Positions 1 through 7,712 of a stretch of DNA of 10,412 nucleotides are shown in pieces. This DNA comes from Ghiorsea sp. GTDB lineage: Bacteria; Pseudomonadota; Zetaproteobacteria; Mariprofundales; Mariprofundaceae. The stretch covers positions 1 through 10,412 of the forward strand of contig JALUWH010000184.1 of the NCBI GenBank assembly GCA_027019685.1, given 5' to 3'. The notes beneath the pieces were generated by a model. The model was not told the origin of the DNA, ran no database searches, and saw only the letters and a list, made by a program, of their open reading frames with translations. The position numbers were made by a program, and so were the translations under genes. Every line of letters starts with the position of its first letter. The first letter of the stretch is position 1.

Positions 1-1370
1 TTCATATTCTAATTGTTGATGATGAGCAGCCAATCCGAGAGTCTTTACAGGGATTGTTTGAGGATGAGGGTTATTTGGTGAGCACCGCGCCTTCGGGTGA
101 AGAGGCTGTTGCACGTTTTCGTAAACATCCTGTTGATTGTATTTTTTTAGATATTTGGATGCCTGGTATTGACGGTTTGGAAACCATGAATCGCATCAAA
201 CAAATGGATGCAGATGTGCCTGTAATTATGATGTCTGGGCATGCAACGATAGATACAGCAGTTCGTGCTACCAAGTTGGGTGCATTTGATTTTATTGAAA
301 AACCATTTTCTTCCGAAAAGCTACTTATTTTGTTGCGTAATGCGATTGAAAAGCGTCGTTTGGCAGTAGAAAACTTTGATTTGAAGCAAGAGACAAGTAG
401 AGCTTCATCGCAGCTGATTGGTGATAGCCCTGTGATTCAAGAAGTACGAAAAGCAATTAAAAAAGCCAGTATGAAAGATACACCAATCATGATTATTGGT
501 GATCATGGCACTGGCAAGTCTATAGTGGCACGCTTGATTCATGAAGCCTCGCAGCGACAAGAACAACCATATATTTCTTTTCATCGAGGTGCGTTATCTG
601 AAGAAGAAACACAGCATGAATTATTTGGTTATGAAAAAGGTGCTTTTGTTACAGCACTTTATACACAACGTGGGCGCTTAGAGGCAGCGCACGAAGGTTC
701 GTTATACCTTGAGGATATTACACAAATACCTTTACCTCTGCAGCAGTCTTTACTTAAAGCTATACAAGAAAAACGGGTGCAACGGTTGGGTAATAAGAAA
801 CAGTATCCGTGTGATGTACGCTTGATGATGAGTTCTTGTTGTACGCAGGATGTGTTGCTGTCTGATGAATGTTTACTTGCTGATTTATATGCAAAAACCA
901 ATGGTGTAACGATTTGCATGCCTAAATTAAAGGAGCGTTTGGAAGATATACCAGCATTACTTACCTTTTTGGCAGAAGAGCAGGTCGAGAGCTTAGGGGG
1001 TGATTCCGTTGCATTTTCTGATGATGTGATAGCCTTGCTTCAAGCTTATGATTGGCCTGGTAATATACGTGAGTTACGGAACTATGTTGAGCGCTGTCAT
1101 ATTCTTTGTGCAGGGCAAACGCTAAGCGTAGACACCATGCTTCCTTTGGATGCATCATTGCAAAAACCAAGCTTTTCAGCAGTGCCTGATGATTCAGTGT
1201 TGCTGGATGGTTTTCATGATGCGAGAAAACGCTTTGAAAGAAGTTATATTGTGCACCATTTGGAAAAAAATGACTGGAATGTTAGTAAAACGGCGGCGGA
1301 TATTGGTATGGAAAGAAGTCAGTTGCATAGAAAAATAAAATCACATGACCTAACACCACCCAACAAATGA
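1..1370 (+). CDS. ntrX: NtrX-family response regulator (5'-truncated), degenerate AAA+ domain
   Basis: Cytoplasmic two-component transcription regulator, normally phosphorylated by an NtrY-type histidine kinase. The reading frame is open from base 3 (HILIVDDEQP...), so the true start lies left of the window and probably only one to four residues are missing; the TTG at 54 is internal. The receiver domain has the acidic pocket (VDDE), the phospho-acceptor Asp at 150-152 (FLDIWMPG), SGHA, and the conserved Lys in EKPFS. The AAA+ domain has a good Walker A (GDHGTGKS, 498-521) and WPGNIREL (from 1053). However, the sigma-54 loop reads GAFVTA instead of GAFTGA (639-656), Walker B reads YLED instead of FLDE (705-716), and the usual FRxDLYYRL arginine-finger segment reads LLADLYAKT (873-899). 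The C-terminal Fis-type helix-turn-helix (1281-1340, TAADIGMERSQLHRKIK) strongly resembles NtrX. It therefore probably binds DNA but may not activate sigma-54 promoters. Family membership is secure; the exact symbol is likely. Confidence 0.88.
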   Translation, partial: HILIVDDEQPIRESLQGLFEDEGYLVSTAPSGEEAVARFRKHPVDCIFLDIWMPGIDGLETMNRIKQMDADVPVIMMSGHATIDTAVRATKLGAFDFIEKPFSSEKLLILLRNAIEKRRLAVENFDLKQETSRASSQLIGDSPVIQEVRKAIKKASMKDTPIMIIGDHGTGKSIVARLIHEASQRQEQPYISFHRGALSEEETQHELFGYEKGAFVTALYTQRGRLEAAHEGSLYLEDITQIPLPLQQSLLKAIQEKRVQRLGNKKQYPCDVRLMMSSCCTQDVLLSDECLLADLYAKTNGVTICMPKLKERLEDIPALLTFLAEEQVESLGGDSVAFSDDVIALLQAYDWPGNIRELRNYVERCHILCAGQTLSVDTMLPLDASLQKPSFSAVPDDSVLLDGFHDARKRFERSYIVHHLEKNDWNVSKTAADIGMERSQLHRKIKSHDLTPPNK

Positions 1371-2740
1371 ATATTTTAGTATTGGGTGCAGGGGAAGTAG
1401 GCTTTCATATTGCAATGCGATTGGCTGCCGAAGGGCATGATGTTGCTGTGGTGGATAGCAACGAAGAACGTATGCAGCGCGTTGCTGATACTATGGATGT
1501 GCGTACGGTGTTGGGTAATGCTGCGCATCCATCAGTATTGGAAAGTGCGGGAGCAAAAAATGCAGATTTGTTGATTGCAGCTACGGCTAGTGATGAAACC
1601 AATATGTTGGCATGCCAAGTTGCGCATTCACTGTTTAAAGTGACAACCAAGATGGCGCGTATTCGTGAGCCTGATTTTGCTAACAATAAACAACTATTTG
1701 GACGTGATGATCTACCTATTGATATGATTATTTCTCCTGAGCATGAGGCGGCAAGGGCGATTGTGAAACGCTACCAAGTTGCTTCGGCTATGGATGCTCA
1801 GGGTTTTGCTGGGGATAGGGTGCAATTGCTGGGCATGATGATTCGACCTAAAAGTTTGCTGGCTGGGTTAGCTTTAGAAGAGCTGGCAGATGTGATGGTA
1901 GGTAATCGAGTGTTTGTGGTGGCTCATGAGCACAATCGCAAATGGAAGGTTCCTGCACCTGATACGGTATTGTTGGCAGGTGATAGTGTCTACCTTGCTG
2001 TTGCCAGTCATCAGGTTGATGCTGTTGTGGAAGCTTTGGAAGGTTGTAAGCAAGAGCAAAGTGTTAAGCGTAATGTGATGTTGGTAGGCGGTGGTAATGT
2101 TGGTTATGCCGTAGCACAAGCTTTAGAGGGCATGGGGGTATCGGTTAAGCTGATTGAGCATAATGAGGAACGTGCCAAATGGATATCAGACCATTTGGAC
2201 TCAACTATTGTCTTACATGGTGATGCTTTAGACCGTGATTTATTGGAAGAAGAGGCCGTTGCTCATATGGATGATTTTTTGGCGTTAACCAATGATGATG
2301 AAACAAACATTTTAAGTAGTTTGATTGCCAGTAAGTATAAAGTTCCGCATGTGGTGACATTGGTTAACCGTGCAATTTATTCGGATCTTGTACGAGAAAT
2401 AGGCTTGGATGTGATTGTATCACCACGGTTTACAACGGCGGCATCGATTTTGCGCCATGTTCGTAAAGGTAGTATTTTGGGTATGTCGCCTTTGGGAGAT
2501 GGGACGCTTGAAGTGATTGAAGCTGAGGCATTGGAAACAGCAAAGATTTTGGAATTACCACTTAAAGACTTACGACTACCCAAAGACACTGTGATTGGTG
2601 CCATTGTTCGCGGGGACACGGTCATTATTCCTGATGGGGAAAGCATGGTATTGCCAAATGATCATGTTGTTTTGGTATCTAGGGCAGATGCTATCCGTGA
2701 TATTGAGCGACTTTTTGAAGTTCGTCTTGAGTTTTTCTGA
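1367..2740 (+). CDS. trkA: Trk system potassium uptake protein TrkA
   Basis: Peripheral cytosolic gating subunit of Trk potassium uptake; it binds NAD(H) and nucleotides and controls the TrkH channel. At 457 residues it matches the usual full-length, two-repeat TrkA. Each half has a Rossmann-type RCK-N domain. The first has GAGEVG at residues 7-12, with Asp30 ending the second strand (VVDSN). The second has GGGNVG at 241-246, with Glu264 in LIEHNEE. An RCK-C subdomain follows each, at about 140-225 and 370-457. The start ATG at 1367 overlaps the ntrX stop as ATGA. No purine-rich Shine-Dalgarno is visible just upstream (the sequence is ACACCACCCAACAA), so translation probably depends on coupling to ntrX. 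trkH follows directly, giving a complete core transporter. Nothing looks broken. Confidence 0.96.
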   Translation: MNILVLGAGEVGFHIAMRLAAEGHDVAVVDSNEERMQRVADTMDVRTVLGNAAHPSVLESAGAKNADLLIAATASDETNMLACQVAHSLFKVTTKMARIREPDFANNKQLFGRDDLPIDMIISPEHEAARAIVKRYQVASAMDAQGFAGDRVQLLGMMIRPKSLLAGLALEELADVMVGNRVFVVAHEHNRKWKVPAPDTVLLAGDSVYLAVASHQVDAVVEALEGCKQEQSVKRNVMLVGGGNVGYAVAQALEGMGVSVKLIEHNEERAKWISDHLDSTIVLHGDALDRDLLEEEAVAHMDDFLALTNDDETNILSSLIASKYKVPHVVTLVNRAIYSDLVREIGLDVIVSPRFTTAASILRHVRKGSILGMSPLGDGTLEVIEAEALETAKILELPLKDLRLPKDTVIGAIVRGDTVIIPDGESMVLPNDHVVLVSRADAIRDIERLFEVRLEFF

Positions 2741-2745
2741 TGTTT

Positions 2746-2752
2746 GAAGGGA
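2746..2752 (+). promoter_or_regulatory. Ribosome binding site of trkH
   Basis: GAAGGGA lies eight bases before the GTG at 2761. It supports that non-ATG start, as does the N-terminus MHIRGII, which resembles the MHFRAI start of E. coli TrkH. Confidence 0.7.
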
Positions 2753-2760
2753 TGTAAACC

Positions 2761-4200
2761 GTGCATATTAGAGGTATAATTTGGACATTGGGTGTACTGG
2801 CCTGTTTGTTTGCAGGGGGCATGATGCTTCCTGCTCTAGTTGCTTTGTATTATGACTCAGGTCATGCGGATCAGTTTATTTTAGCTGGTGTTTTGGTGCT
2901 AATGCTAGGTATTTCTATGGTTAGCTGGGCAGGAGAGGCACCTAAACAGTTGGGTCATAAAGATGGGTTCCTGATTGTAGCTTTGGCATGGGTGGTTTTA
3001 TCGGTGTTGGGAGCTATTCCTTTTTTAACGACTGGTACTTGTAAGACTGTGATTGATGCATTATTCGAATCGACATCAGGTTTGACCACAACGGGTGCAA
3101 CAGTATTGACAGGTTTGGACAGCATGCCTCATGCGATTTTATTTTGGCGTTCTATGCAGCAGTGGTTGGGCGGCATGGGAATTATTGTTTTAGCTGTGGC
3201 TGTCATGCCACTTTTAGGTGTGGGTGGTATGCAGTTGTTCAAAGCTGAAACTCCAGGGCCTGTTAAAGACAAGTTGACTGCTAGGGTGACAGAAACAGCC
3301 AAGGTATTATGGTTGCTTTATTTGGCTACCACAGTGGTGGCAGCCATTGCTTTGAAGGTAGCTGGTATGGGCTGGTTTGATGCGCTTAATCATGCAATGA
3401 CATCGGTATCCACAGGTGGTTTTTCTACGCATGATGCCAGTGTGGGTTATTTCTCATCACTGTGGATTCGTGGTGTGGTTGTTGTCACTATGATTTTAGG
3501 TGCAATTAATTTTACCTTACATTTTATGGCAGTGCGGAATGGCTTTACGCTGCGAACCTATTGGGAAGATGATGAGTTAATGACCTATTTTAAGTGGCTA
3601 ACAAGCATTATTCTTGTTGTTGGTGTTTTGACGGTTAGTTCAGGCAAAGGCGAATGGAATGAGGTGATTTTTAATATTGTTTCTATTTCCACTTCTGCAG
3701 GTTTTGCCGTGAGTGACTATGGACTTTGGCCACCAGCAACGTCTTTGCTTTTTCTCATTGTTATGTTTGTTGGTGGCTGCTCGGGTTCAACGGCAGGTGG
3801 AATGAAGGTGATTCGGATTTTATTGCTTTTTCGGCAGGGTATACGAGAAGTTCGCCGCTTGATTCATCCGCATGCTGTGTTGCATGTTAAAGTGGGCAAT
3901 AAAAGCGTGGAAGGCTCAGTTGTTCAGGCGTTGTGGGGCTTTTTTGCGTTGTATATTGTATGTTTTATTGTTATTTCTGTTTTGGTTGCGATGACAGGTG
4001 TAGATATGTTGACTGCAATTTCTGCTTCTGCAGCAACGATTACGAATGCTGGACCTGGTTTTGGGGATGTCGGTCCAGCTTCAACATTTGCAACGTTACC
4101 AGACACTGCAAAAGCTTTTTTAATGTTTGGTATGGTGTTGGGAAGGTTGGAAATTTTTACATTTTTTGTATTGCTTGTGCCTGAATTTTGGCGAAAATAA
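2761..4200 (+). CDS. trkH: Trk system potassium uptake channel TrkH
   Basis: Integral inner-membrane potassium-translocating subunit of the Trk system, partner of TrkA. At 479 residues it has the family's length and is strongly hydrophobic, with about ten membrane segments. The four pore-loop selectivity filters are recognisable: TTTGAT at residues 109-114, STGGF at 217-221, STSAGF at 310-315, and TNAGPGFG around 428-435. GGCSGSTAGGMKVIRI (near 3770-3820) and the final GRLEIFTF...PEFWRK also match TrkH. It starts at GTG 2761 with a good ribosome site, 20 bases after trkA, so the two are almost certainly co-transcribed. The trkA-trkH adjacency differs from E. coli, where the genes are unlinked. 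No clear terminator follows. TrkG is the nearest alternative name, but proximity to trkA and the overall match favour TrkH. Confidence 0.96.
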   Translation: MHIRGIIWTLGVLACLFAGGMMLPALVALYYDSGHADQFILAGVLVLMLGISMVSWAGEAPKQLGHKDGFLIVALAWVVLSVLGAIPFLTTGTCKTVIDALFESTSGLTTTGATVLTGLDSMPHAILFWRSMQQWLGGMGIIVLAVAVMPLLGVGGMQLFKAETPGPVKDKLTARVTETAKVLWLLYLATTVVAAIALKVAGMGWFDALNHAMTSVSTGGFSTHDASVGYFSSLWIRGVVVVTMILGAINFTLHFMAVRNGFTLRTYWEDDELMTYFKWLTSIILVVGVLTVSSGKGEWNEVIFNIVSISTSAGFAVSDYGLWPPATSLLFLIVMFVGGCSGSTAGGMKVIRILLLFRQGIREVRRLIHPHAVLHVKVGNKSVEGSVVQALWGFFALYIVCFIVISVLVAMTGVDMLTAISASAATITNAGPGFGDVGPASTFATLPDTAKAFLMFGMVLGRLEIFTFFVLLVPEFWRK

Positions 4201-4237
4201 GCTTTTATATCTCGTAAAGTTGGCTATCTGCGTTTAA

Positions 4238-4265
4238 TTCGTCTATTGTACCGTCTAAATATACT
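4238..4265 (+). promoter_or_regulatory. Possible sigma-70-like promoter for the kinase operon
   Basis: The 107-base gap between trkH and the kinase gene is the only non-coding stretch large enough for a promoter inside the plus-strand cluster. TATACT at 4260-4265 matches five of six bases of a -10 box. A -35 at the usual distance (TTCGTC, 4238-4243, 16-base spacer) is poor, so the element is weak or needs an activator. Another weak pair is TTGGCT (4220-4225) with TATTGT (4244-4249), 18-base spacer. This is judged by eye only. Read-through from trkH is also possible, because no terminator hairpin is seen in the gap. Confidence 0.3.
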
Positions 4266-4292
4266 TATTTATGAGTGACTTAAACATTATTT

Positions 4293-4297
4293 AGGGG
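4293..4297 (+). promoter_or_regulatory. Ribosome binding site deciding the kinase GTG start
   Basis: AGGGG lies ten bases before GTG 4308. The nearby ATG at 4298 is out of frame with the kinase, so GTG 4308 is the supported start. Confidence 0.55.
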
Positions 4298-4307
4298 ATG
4301 CATTTTT

Positions 4308-6902
4308 GTGAAAAGAGCATTTTGGAAGACAGATTGGTTTTTGGGGTTAGTGCTTACGCTAGTCTTTTTTGCTACGTATGATTCATCAATCATTAAAAAC
4401 CTTGAGTTTTCAGTTTATGATTTTGCTCTAGAAAGTAGTGCGCAACCTGCCGATGATAGTATTGTCATTGTTGATATTGATGATGCATCAATTGATTTGA
4501 TTGGTCGCTGGCCATGGCCCCGCACAGAAATGGCAGATATGATTGAAACCCTGAGTCAAGCTCAAGTTCGTATGATTGGTGTTGATGTTTTTTATAGCGA
4601 AGAACAAGCAGACAATGGAAATAATGCAGCACTGAAGTTGGCAAACCTCTTACAAGAACAAGGTGATGCCTTACTCGCAGAAGCAGATGCTTTGGCTGCA
4701 CAAGGTCGTGAAACAGATGCAGATGCTAAGTTTGCGCAAGCCGATACTAAGCTATTGCAGGCTGATAAAGTTATTGCAGAAGCTATGGCTAAGAATGGCG
4801 ATGCGAGGTTAGTGAAAGCTGTTCAGCAAGCGGGTAATGTTTTTATGCCCATGTTTTATGAAGCAGGGGAAGCTTTCGGGCGACCTGATAGTACATTACC
4901 ACCTTATATTTCACGGATGACTATTGAAAACATCGGTGATGTTGATGCCTCAGCATCACCAGTTAGTGCGGTGAAACTATCGTATCCTTTTGCCAAGTTG
5001 GCTGAAGTTTCTGCAGGAATTGGTTACCTTAATGTTTTGCCTAGTTTGGATGGCGTGCTTCGTTCAGAGCCTTTGATTGTTGAATATTACGGAAAATTTT
5101 TACCGTCTATGTCATTGGCAATGGTAGCGCATGATTTAAACCTGACCATGAATGATGTATTGGTGAATATAGGTCATAGTGTAGAGCTTGGTGCTTTGGT
5201 GATTCCGACAGATGAAGTGATGCAGGTTGCACCAAAGTTTTACGCAAATTTAGGCGATAAAGAAGGGCAAGCGTTCCGCCATGTTTCTTTTTATGATTTA
5301 AAAGCAGGTAAGGTTCCCCTAGATGTGCTGAAAGATAAAATTGTACTTATTGGGGTGACAGCTGTTGGCATTGGTGAAGGCTACCCAACACCTGTAAGCA
5401 ATGATATGAATGCCGTAGATTATCATGCTAATGTGATAGAGAGTTTGCTCAACAGTAGTTTTATCACCACGCCTGAATGGGCAGGCATTGTAGGGCTTGT
5501 ATTACTGCTTGCTGTAGGTTTCTACTTGGCGGTTGTGTTGCCAAGGTTGAGTGCCTTTTTGGGTGCGGTAGTAACGTTTAGCTCCTTGTTGGTTATCATT
5601 GGTTATACGTATGTGTCTTTAATTGATAGTGGTTTATGGGTATCAACGATTGCCGCTGCGAGTTTGTTGCTTGTGGGTTATGTTATACTAACTATTAAAC
5701 GCTTCTCTGCTAGTGAAGATGATAGAGCAAAGATTTCATCAGAGTCTGCTGAAACTAACAAAATGTTAGCTTTATCCTTTCAGAGCCAAGGCATGTTGGA
5801 TATGGCTTTTGATAAGTTTAGAAAATGCCCACCTGAAGACGATATTTTAGAAGGCATGTATACCTTAGCTCTTGATTTTGAACGTAAACGTCAGTTTAAT
5901 AAAGCCGCTGCGGTGTATGAGTATATTTTAGAGCATAATCCTAAATTCAAAGACGTGAAACAACGCATGGAACGCACTAAGGATGCTGGTGAATCTATGG
6001 TGTTTGGCGGTACTGGTGCAGGTGGTGGAATGGGAACCCTGATGATTACAGGGGGCGCAAAACCTACTTTGGGTCGGTATGAAATTGTGAAGGAAATTGG
6101 AAAGGGTGCCATGGGTACGGTATATTTGGGTAAAGACCCTAAAATTAATCGTGATGTGGCAATTAAAACTATGGCATTATCCCAAGAGTTTGAAGGTGAT
6201 GAGCTGCAAGATGTGAAAGATAGGTTCTTTCGTGAAGCAGAAACAGCTGGTATGTTAAACCATCCGAATATCGTTACTATGTATGATGCAGGTGAAGAAC
6301 ATGATCTTGCTTTTATTGCTATGGAATTTTTGGATGGCACAGACTTGGCACCATATACTAGAAAGGGAAAACTGCTGCCACAAATGGCAACTTTAAAGAT
6401 TGTTGGTAAAGTAGCCGAAGCATTGCATTATGCAAGCAAGCAACATGTGGTGCATAGGGATATTAAACCTGCTAATATTATGTTACTTAAAGATAAAACA
6501 GTAAAAGTAACTGACTTTGGTATTGCACGCATTACCGCATCAAGTAAGACAAAAACAGGTATTGTGTTAGGTACACCTTCGTATATGTCACCTGAACAGC
6601 TTTCAGGGAAACATGTTGACGGGCGTTCTGATATTTTTTCTTTGGGCGTGATGTTGTATGAAATGTTGGTGGGTAAGCGACCGTTTAAAGGGGACTCTAT
6701 GGCAACGTTACTGTTTCAGATTGCCAATGAACCACACCCTGATATTCGTGAGTTTGATCCCAACTTACCCCAAGAGGTAAGTACACTAATTAATGAAATG
6801 TTAGAAAAGAACCCAGATAAACGCTTGCCCAATGGTGGTGCGGTAATTCGAGGAATTATTGCATGCTTGAAAGTGATGGCGGCAAAGGATGGTAAAAAAT
6901 GA
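4308..6902 (+). CDS. Membrane serine/threonine protein kinase with CHASE2 sensor and TPR-like linker
   Basis: Predicted inner-membrane Hanks-type kinase of 864 residues. Order: N-terminal membrane segment (about 11-24); extracytoplasmic CHASE2 sensor (about 30-385, with VIVDIDDASI, GRWPWPR and GVDVFYSE); three membrane helices (about 391-412, 414-439, 443-463); two TPR-like helical pairs (485-550); a Gly-rich linker (561-588); and a C-terminal kinase domain (591 to about 850). The kinase looks catalytically complete: Gly loop GKGAMG (598-603), Lys620 in VAIK, Glu643 in the C helix, Asp718 in HRDIKPAN, Asp736 in DFG, and SPE at 761-763. The activation loop is rich in Ser/Thr. An alanine-rich helical stretch (107-165) interrupts CHASE2. 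The stop overlaps the phosphatase start as ATGA. CHASE2 ligands are generally unknown, so the signal sensed here cannot be stated. Domain calls are firm; substrates are not known. Confidence 0.93.
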   Translation: MKRAFWKTDWFLGLVLTLVFFATYDSSIIKNLEFSVYDFALESSAQPADDSIVIVDIDDASIDLIGRWPWPRTEMADMIETLSQAQVRMIGVDVFYSEEQADNGNNAALKLANLLQEQGDALLAEADALAAQGRETDADAKFAQADTKLLQADKVIAEAMAKNGDARLVKAVQQAGNVFMPMFYEAGEAFGRPDSTLPPYISRMTIENIGDVDASASPVSAVKLSYPFAKLAEVSAGIGYLNVLPSLDGVLRSEPLIVEYYGKFLPSMSLAMVAHDLNLTMNDVLVNIGHSVELGALVIPTDEVMQVAPKFYANLGDKEGQAFRHVSFYDLKAGKVPLDVLKDKIVLIGVTAVGIGEGYPTPVSNDMNAVDYHANVIESLLNSSFITTPEWAGIVGLVLLLAVGFYLAVVLPRLSAFLGAVVTFSSLLVIIGYTYVSLIDSGLWVSTIAAASLLLVGYVILTIKRFSASEDDRAKISSESAETNKMLALSFQSQGMLDMAFDKFRKCPPEDDILEGMYTLALDFERKRQFNKAAAVYEYILEHNPKFKDVKQRMERTKDAGESMVFGGTGAGGGMGTLMITGGAKPTLGRYEIVKEIGKGAMGTVYLGKDPKINRDVAIKTMALSQEFEGDELQDVKDRFFREAETAGMLNHPNIVTMYDAGEEHDLAFIAMEFLDGTDLAPYTRKGKLLPQMATLKIVGKVAEALHYASKQHVVHRDIKPANIMLLKDKTVKVTDFGIARITASSKTKTGIVLGTPSYMSPEQLSGKHVDGRSDIFSLGVMLYEMLVGKRPFKGDSMATLLFQIANEPHPDIREFDPNLPQEVSTLINEMLEKNPDKRLPNGGAVIRGIIACLKVMAAKDGKK

Positions 6903-7711
6903 GTGCACTTGAGATGATTGCTATCACAGATGTGGGCGTGAAACGAGACCACAATGAAGACTGTGTTGGCACTGATGAAGCAAATGGAATTGCAGTTTTA
7001 GCAGATGGTATGGGCGGTCATAATGCGGGAGAAGTTGCCAGTGCAATGGCTGTAGATTTGGTCATGCGTTTGTTAAAAGATGGCATTCAAAGGTTTCCTC
7101 AAGGTGAACTTGATGAAGAAACAGGTTTCTCAAAAGAGGCTGTATTAGCACGTAAATCAGCCGTGACTGCCAATAACGTGATTATTGAAACATCTGAAGC
7201 AAAACCTGAGTATGCAGGTATGGGTACAACATTGGTTGTAGCTTTATTTTACGGTGACAGAGTGGCTGTATCGCATGTTGGTGATTCGCGTATGTATTTA
7301 TTACGTGATGAATACTTGACCCACGTCACAGAAGATCATTCATTAATACAAGAGCAAGTGCGACGTGGTTTGCTGACGGCTGAAGATGCACGTAATTCAT
7401 CCATTAAGAATTTGGTTACGCGGGCTTTGGGTGTTGAGAAAGATGTTGAAGCTGATGTTGTAGAAGAAATTACACGTGTGGGTGATATTTATATGATGTG
7501 TTCAGACGGTTTAACGGATGTAGTGCCCGATGAAGCGATTCGTTTGACCATGATTGAACATGTGAATCATTTGGATGTTGCAGCTCAAACACTGATTGAC
7601 TTAGCTAATGATGCAGGTGGCCCTGATAATATTTCAGTGATATTGATTCGGGTCAAAGGTTCGACATCGCGCAAAAAAGGTTTATTTTCGCGACTATTTG
7701 GAGGGAAATAA
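6899..7711 (+). CDS. PP2C-family serine/threonine protein phosphatase
   Basis: Metal-dependent (Mg/Mn) phosphatase, presumed to reverse the upstream kinase. The 270 residues hold the bacterial PP2C core motifs in order: RDHNED (16-21, with metal ligand Glu20), ADGMGGH (35-41, metal Asp36), GMGTT, VGDSRMYLLR, EDHSL, SDG (202-204) and GGPDN (240-244, metal Asp243). There is no signal peptide or membrane helix. The tail (253-270, ending KKGLFSRLFGGK) is basic with spaced hydrophobic residues, and could touch the membrane where the kinase sits. The start ATG overlaps the kinase stop and has AAAGGA at 6884-6889, nine bases upstream; ATG 6914 is a less likely alternative. The double-FHA gene follows immediately. 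The family resembles Stp/PppA phosphatases, but no symbol is assigned because no type VI secretion genes are visible. Confidence 0.95.
   Translation: MSALEMIAITDVGVKRDHNEDCVGTDEANGIAVLADGMGGHNAGEVASAMAVDLVMRLLKDGIQRFPQGELDEETGFSKEAVLARKSAVTANNVIIETSEAKPEYAGMGTTLVVALFYGDRVAVSHVGDSRMYLLRDEYLTHVTEDHSLIQEQVRRGLLTAEDARNSSIKNLVTRALGVEKDVEADVVEEITRVGDIYMMCSDGLTDVVPDEAIRLTMIEHVNHLDVAAQTLIDLANDAGGPDNISVILIRVKGSTSRKKGLFSRLFGGK
7700..7705 (+). promoter_or_regulatory. Ribosome binding site deciding the FHA protein start
   Basis: GGAGGG sits seven bases before ATG 7713, inside the last codons of the phosphatase gene. It marks ATG 7713 as the start in preference to the in-frame TTG at 7698, which overlaps this site. 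Confidence 0.8.
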
Positions 7712-7712
7712 G

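Noticed and set aside
54..1370. TTG at 54 as the start of the NtrX-type gene
   Set aside because: The frame is open leftward from base 3 and encodes the receiver-domain strand with VDDE, which the family needs; the gene starts outside the window.
4201..4307. Riboswitch, small RNA or terminator in the trkH-kinase gap
   Set aside because: No convincing stem-loop, T-run or conserved leader motif is visible; only weak promoter-like boxes can be pointed to.
5891..6340. 149-codon open frame on the minus strand inside the kinase gene
   Set aside because: It is antisense to conserved kinase and linker sequence, its product is Ser/Pro/Ile-rich with no recognisable domain, and it shows no ribosome site; a shadow of the real gene.
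7698..7712. TTG at 7698 as the start of the FHA gene
   Set aside because: It overlaps the GGAGGG ribosome site. ATG 7713 has ideal spacing and gives a normal FHA N-terminus.
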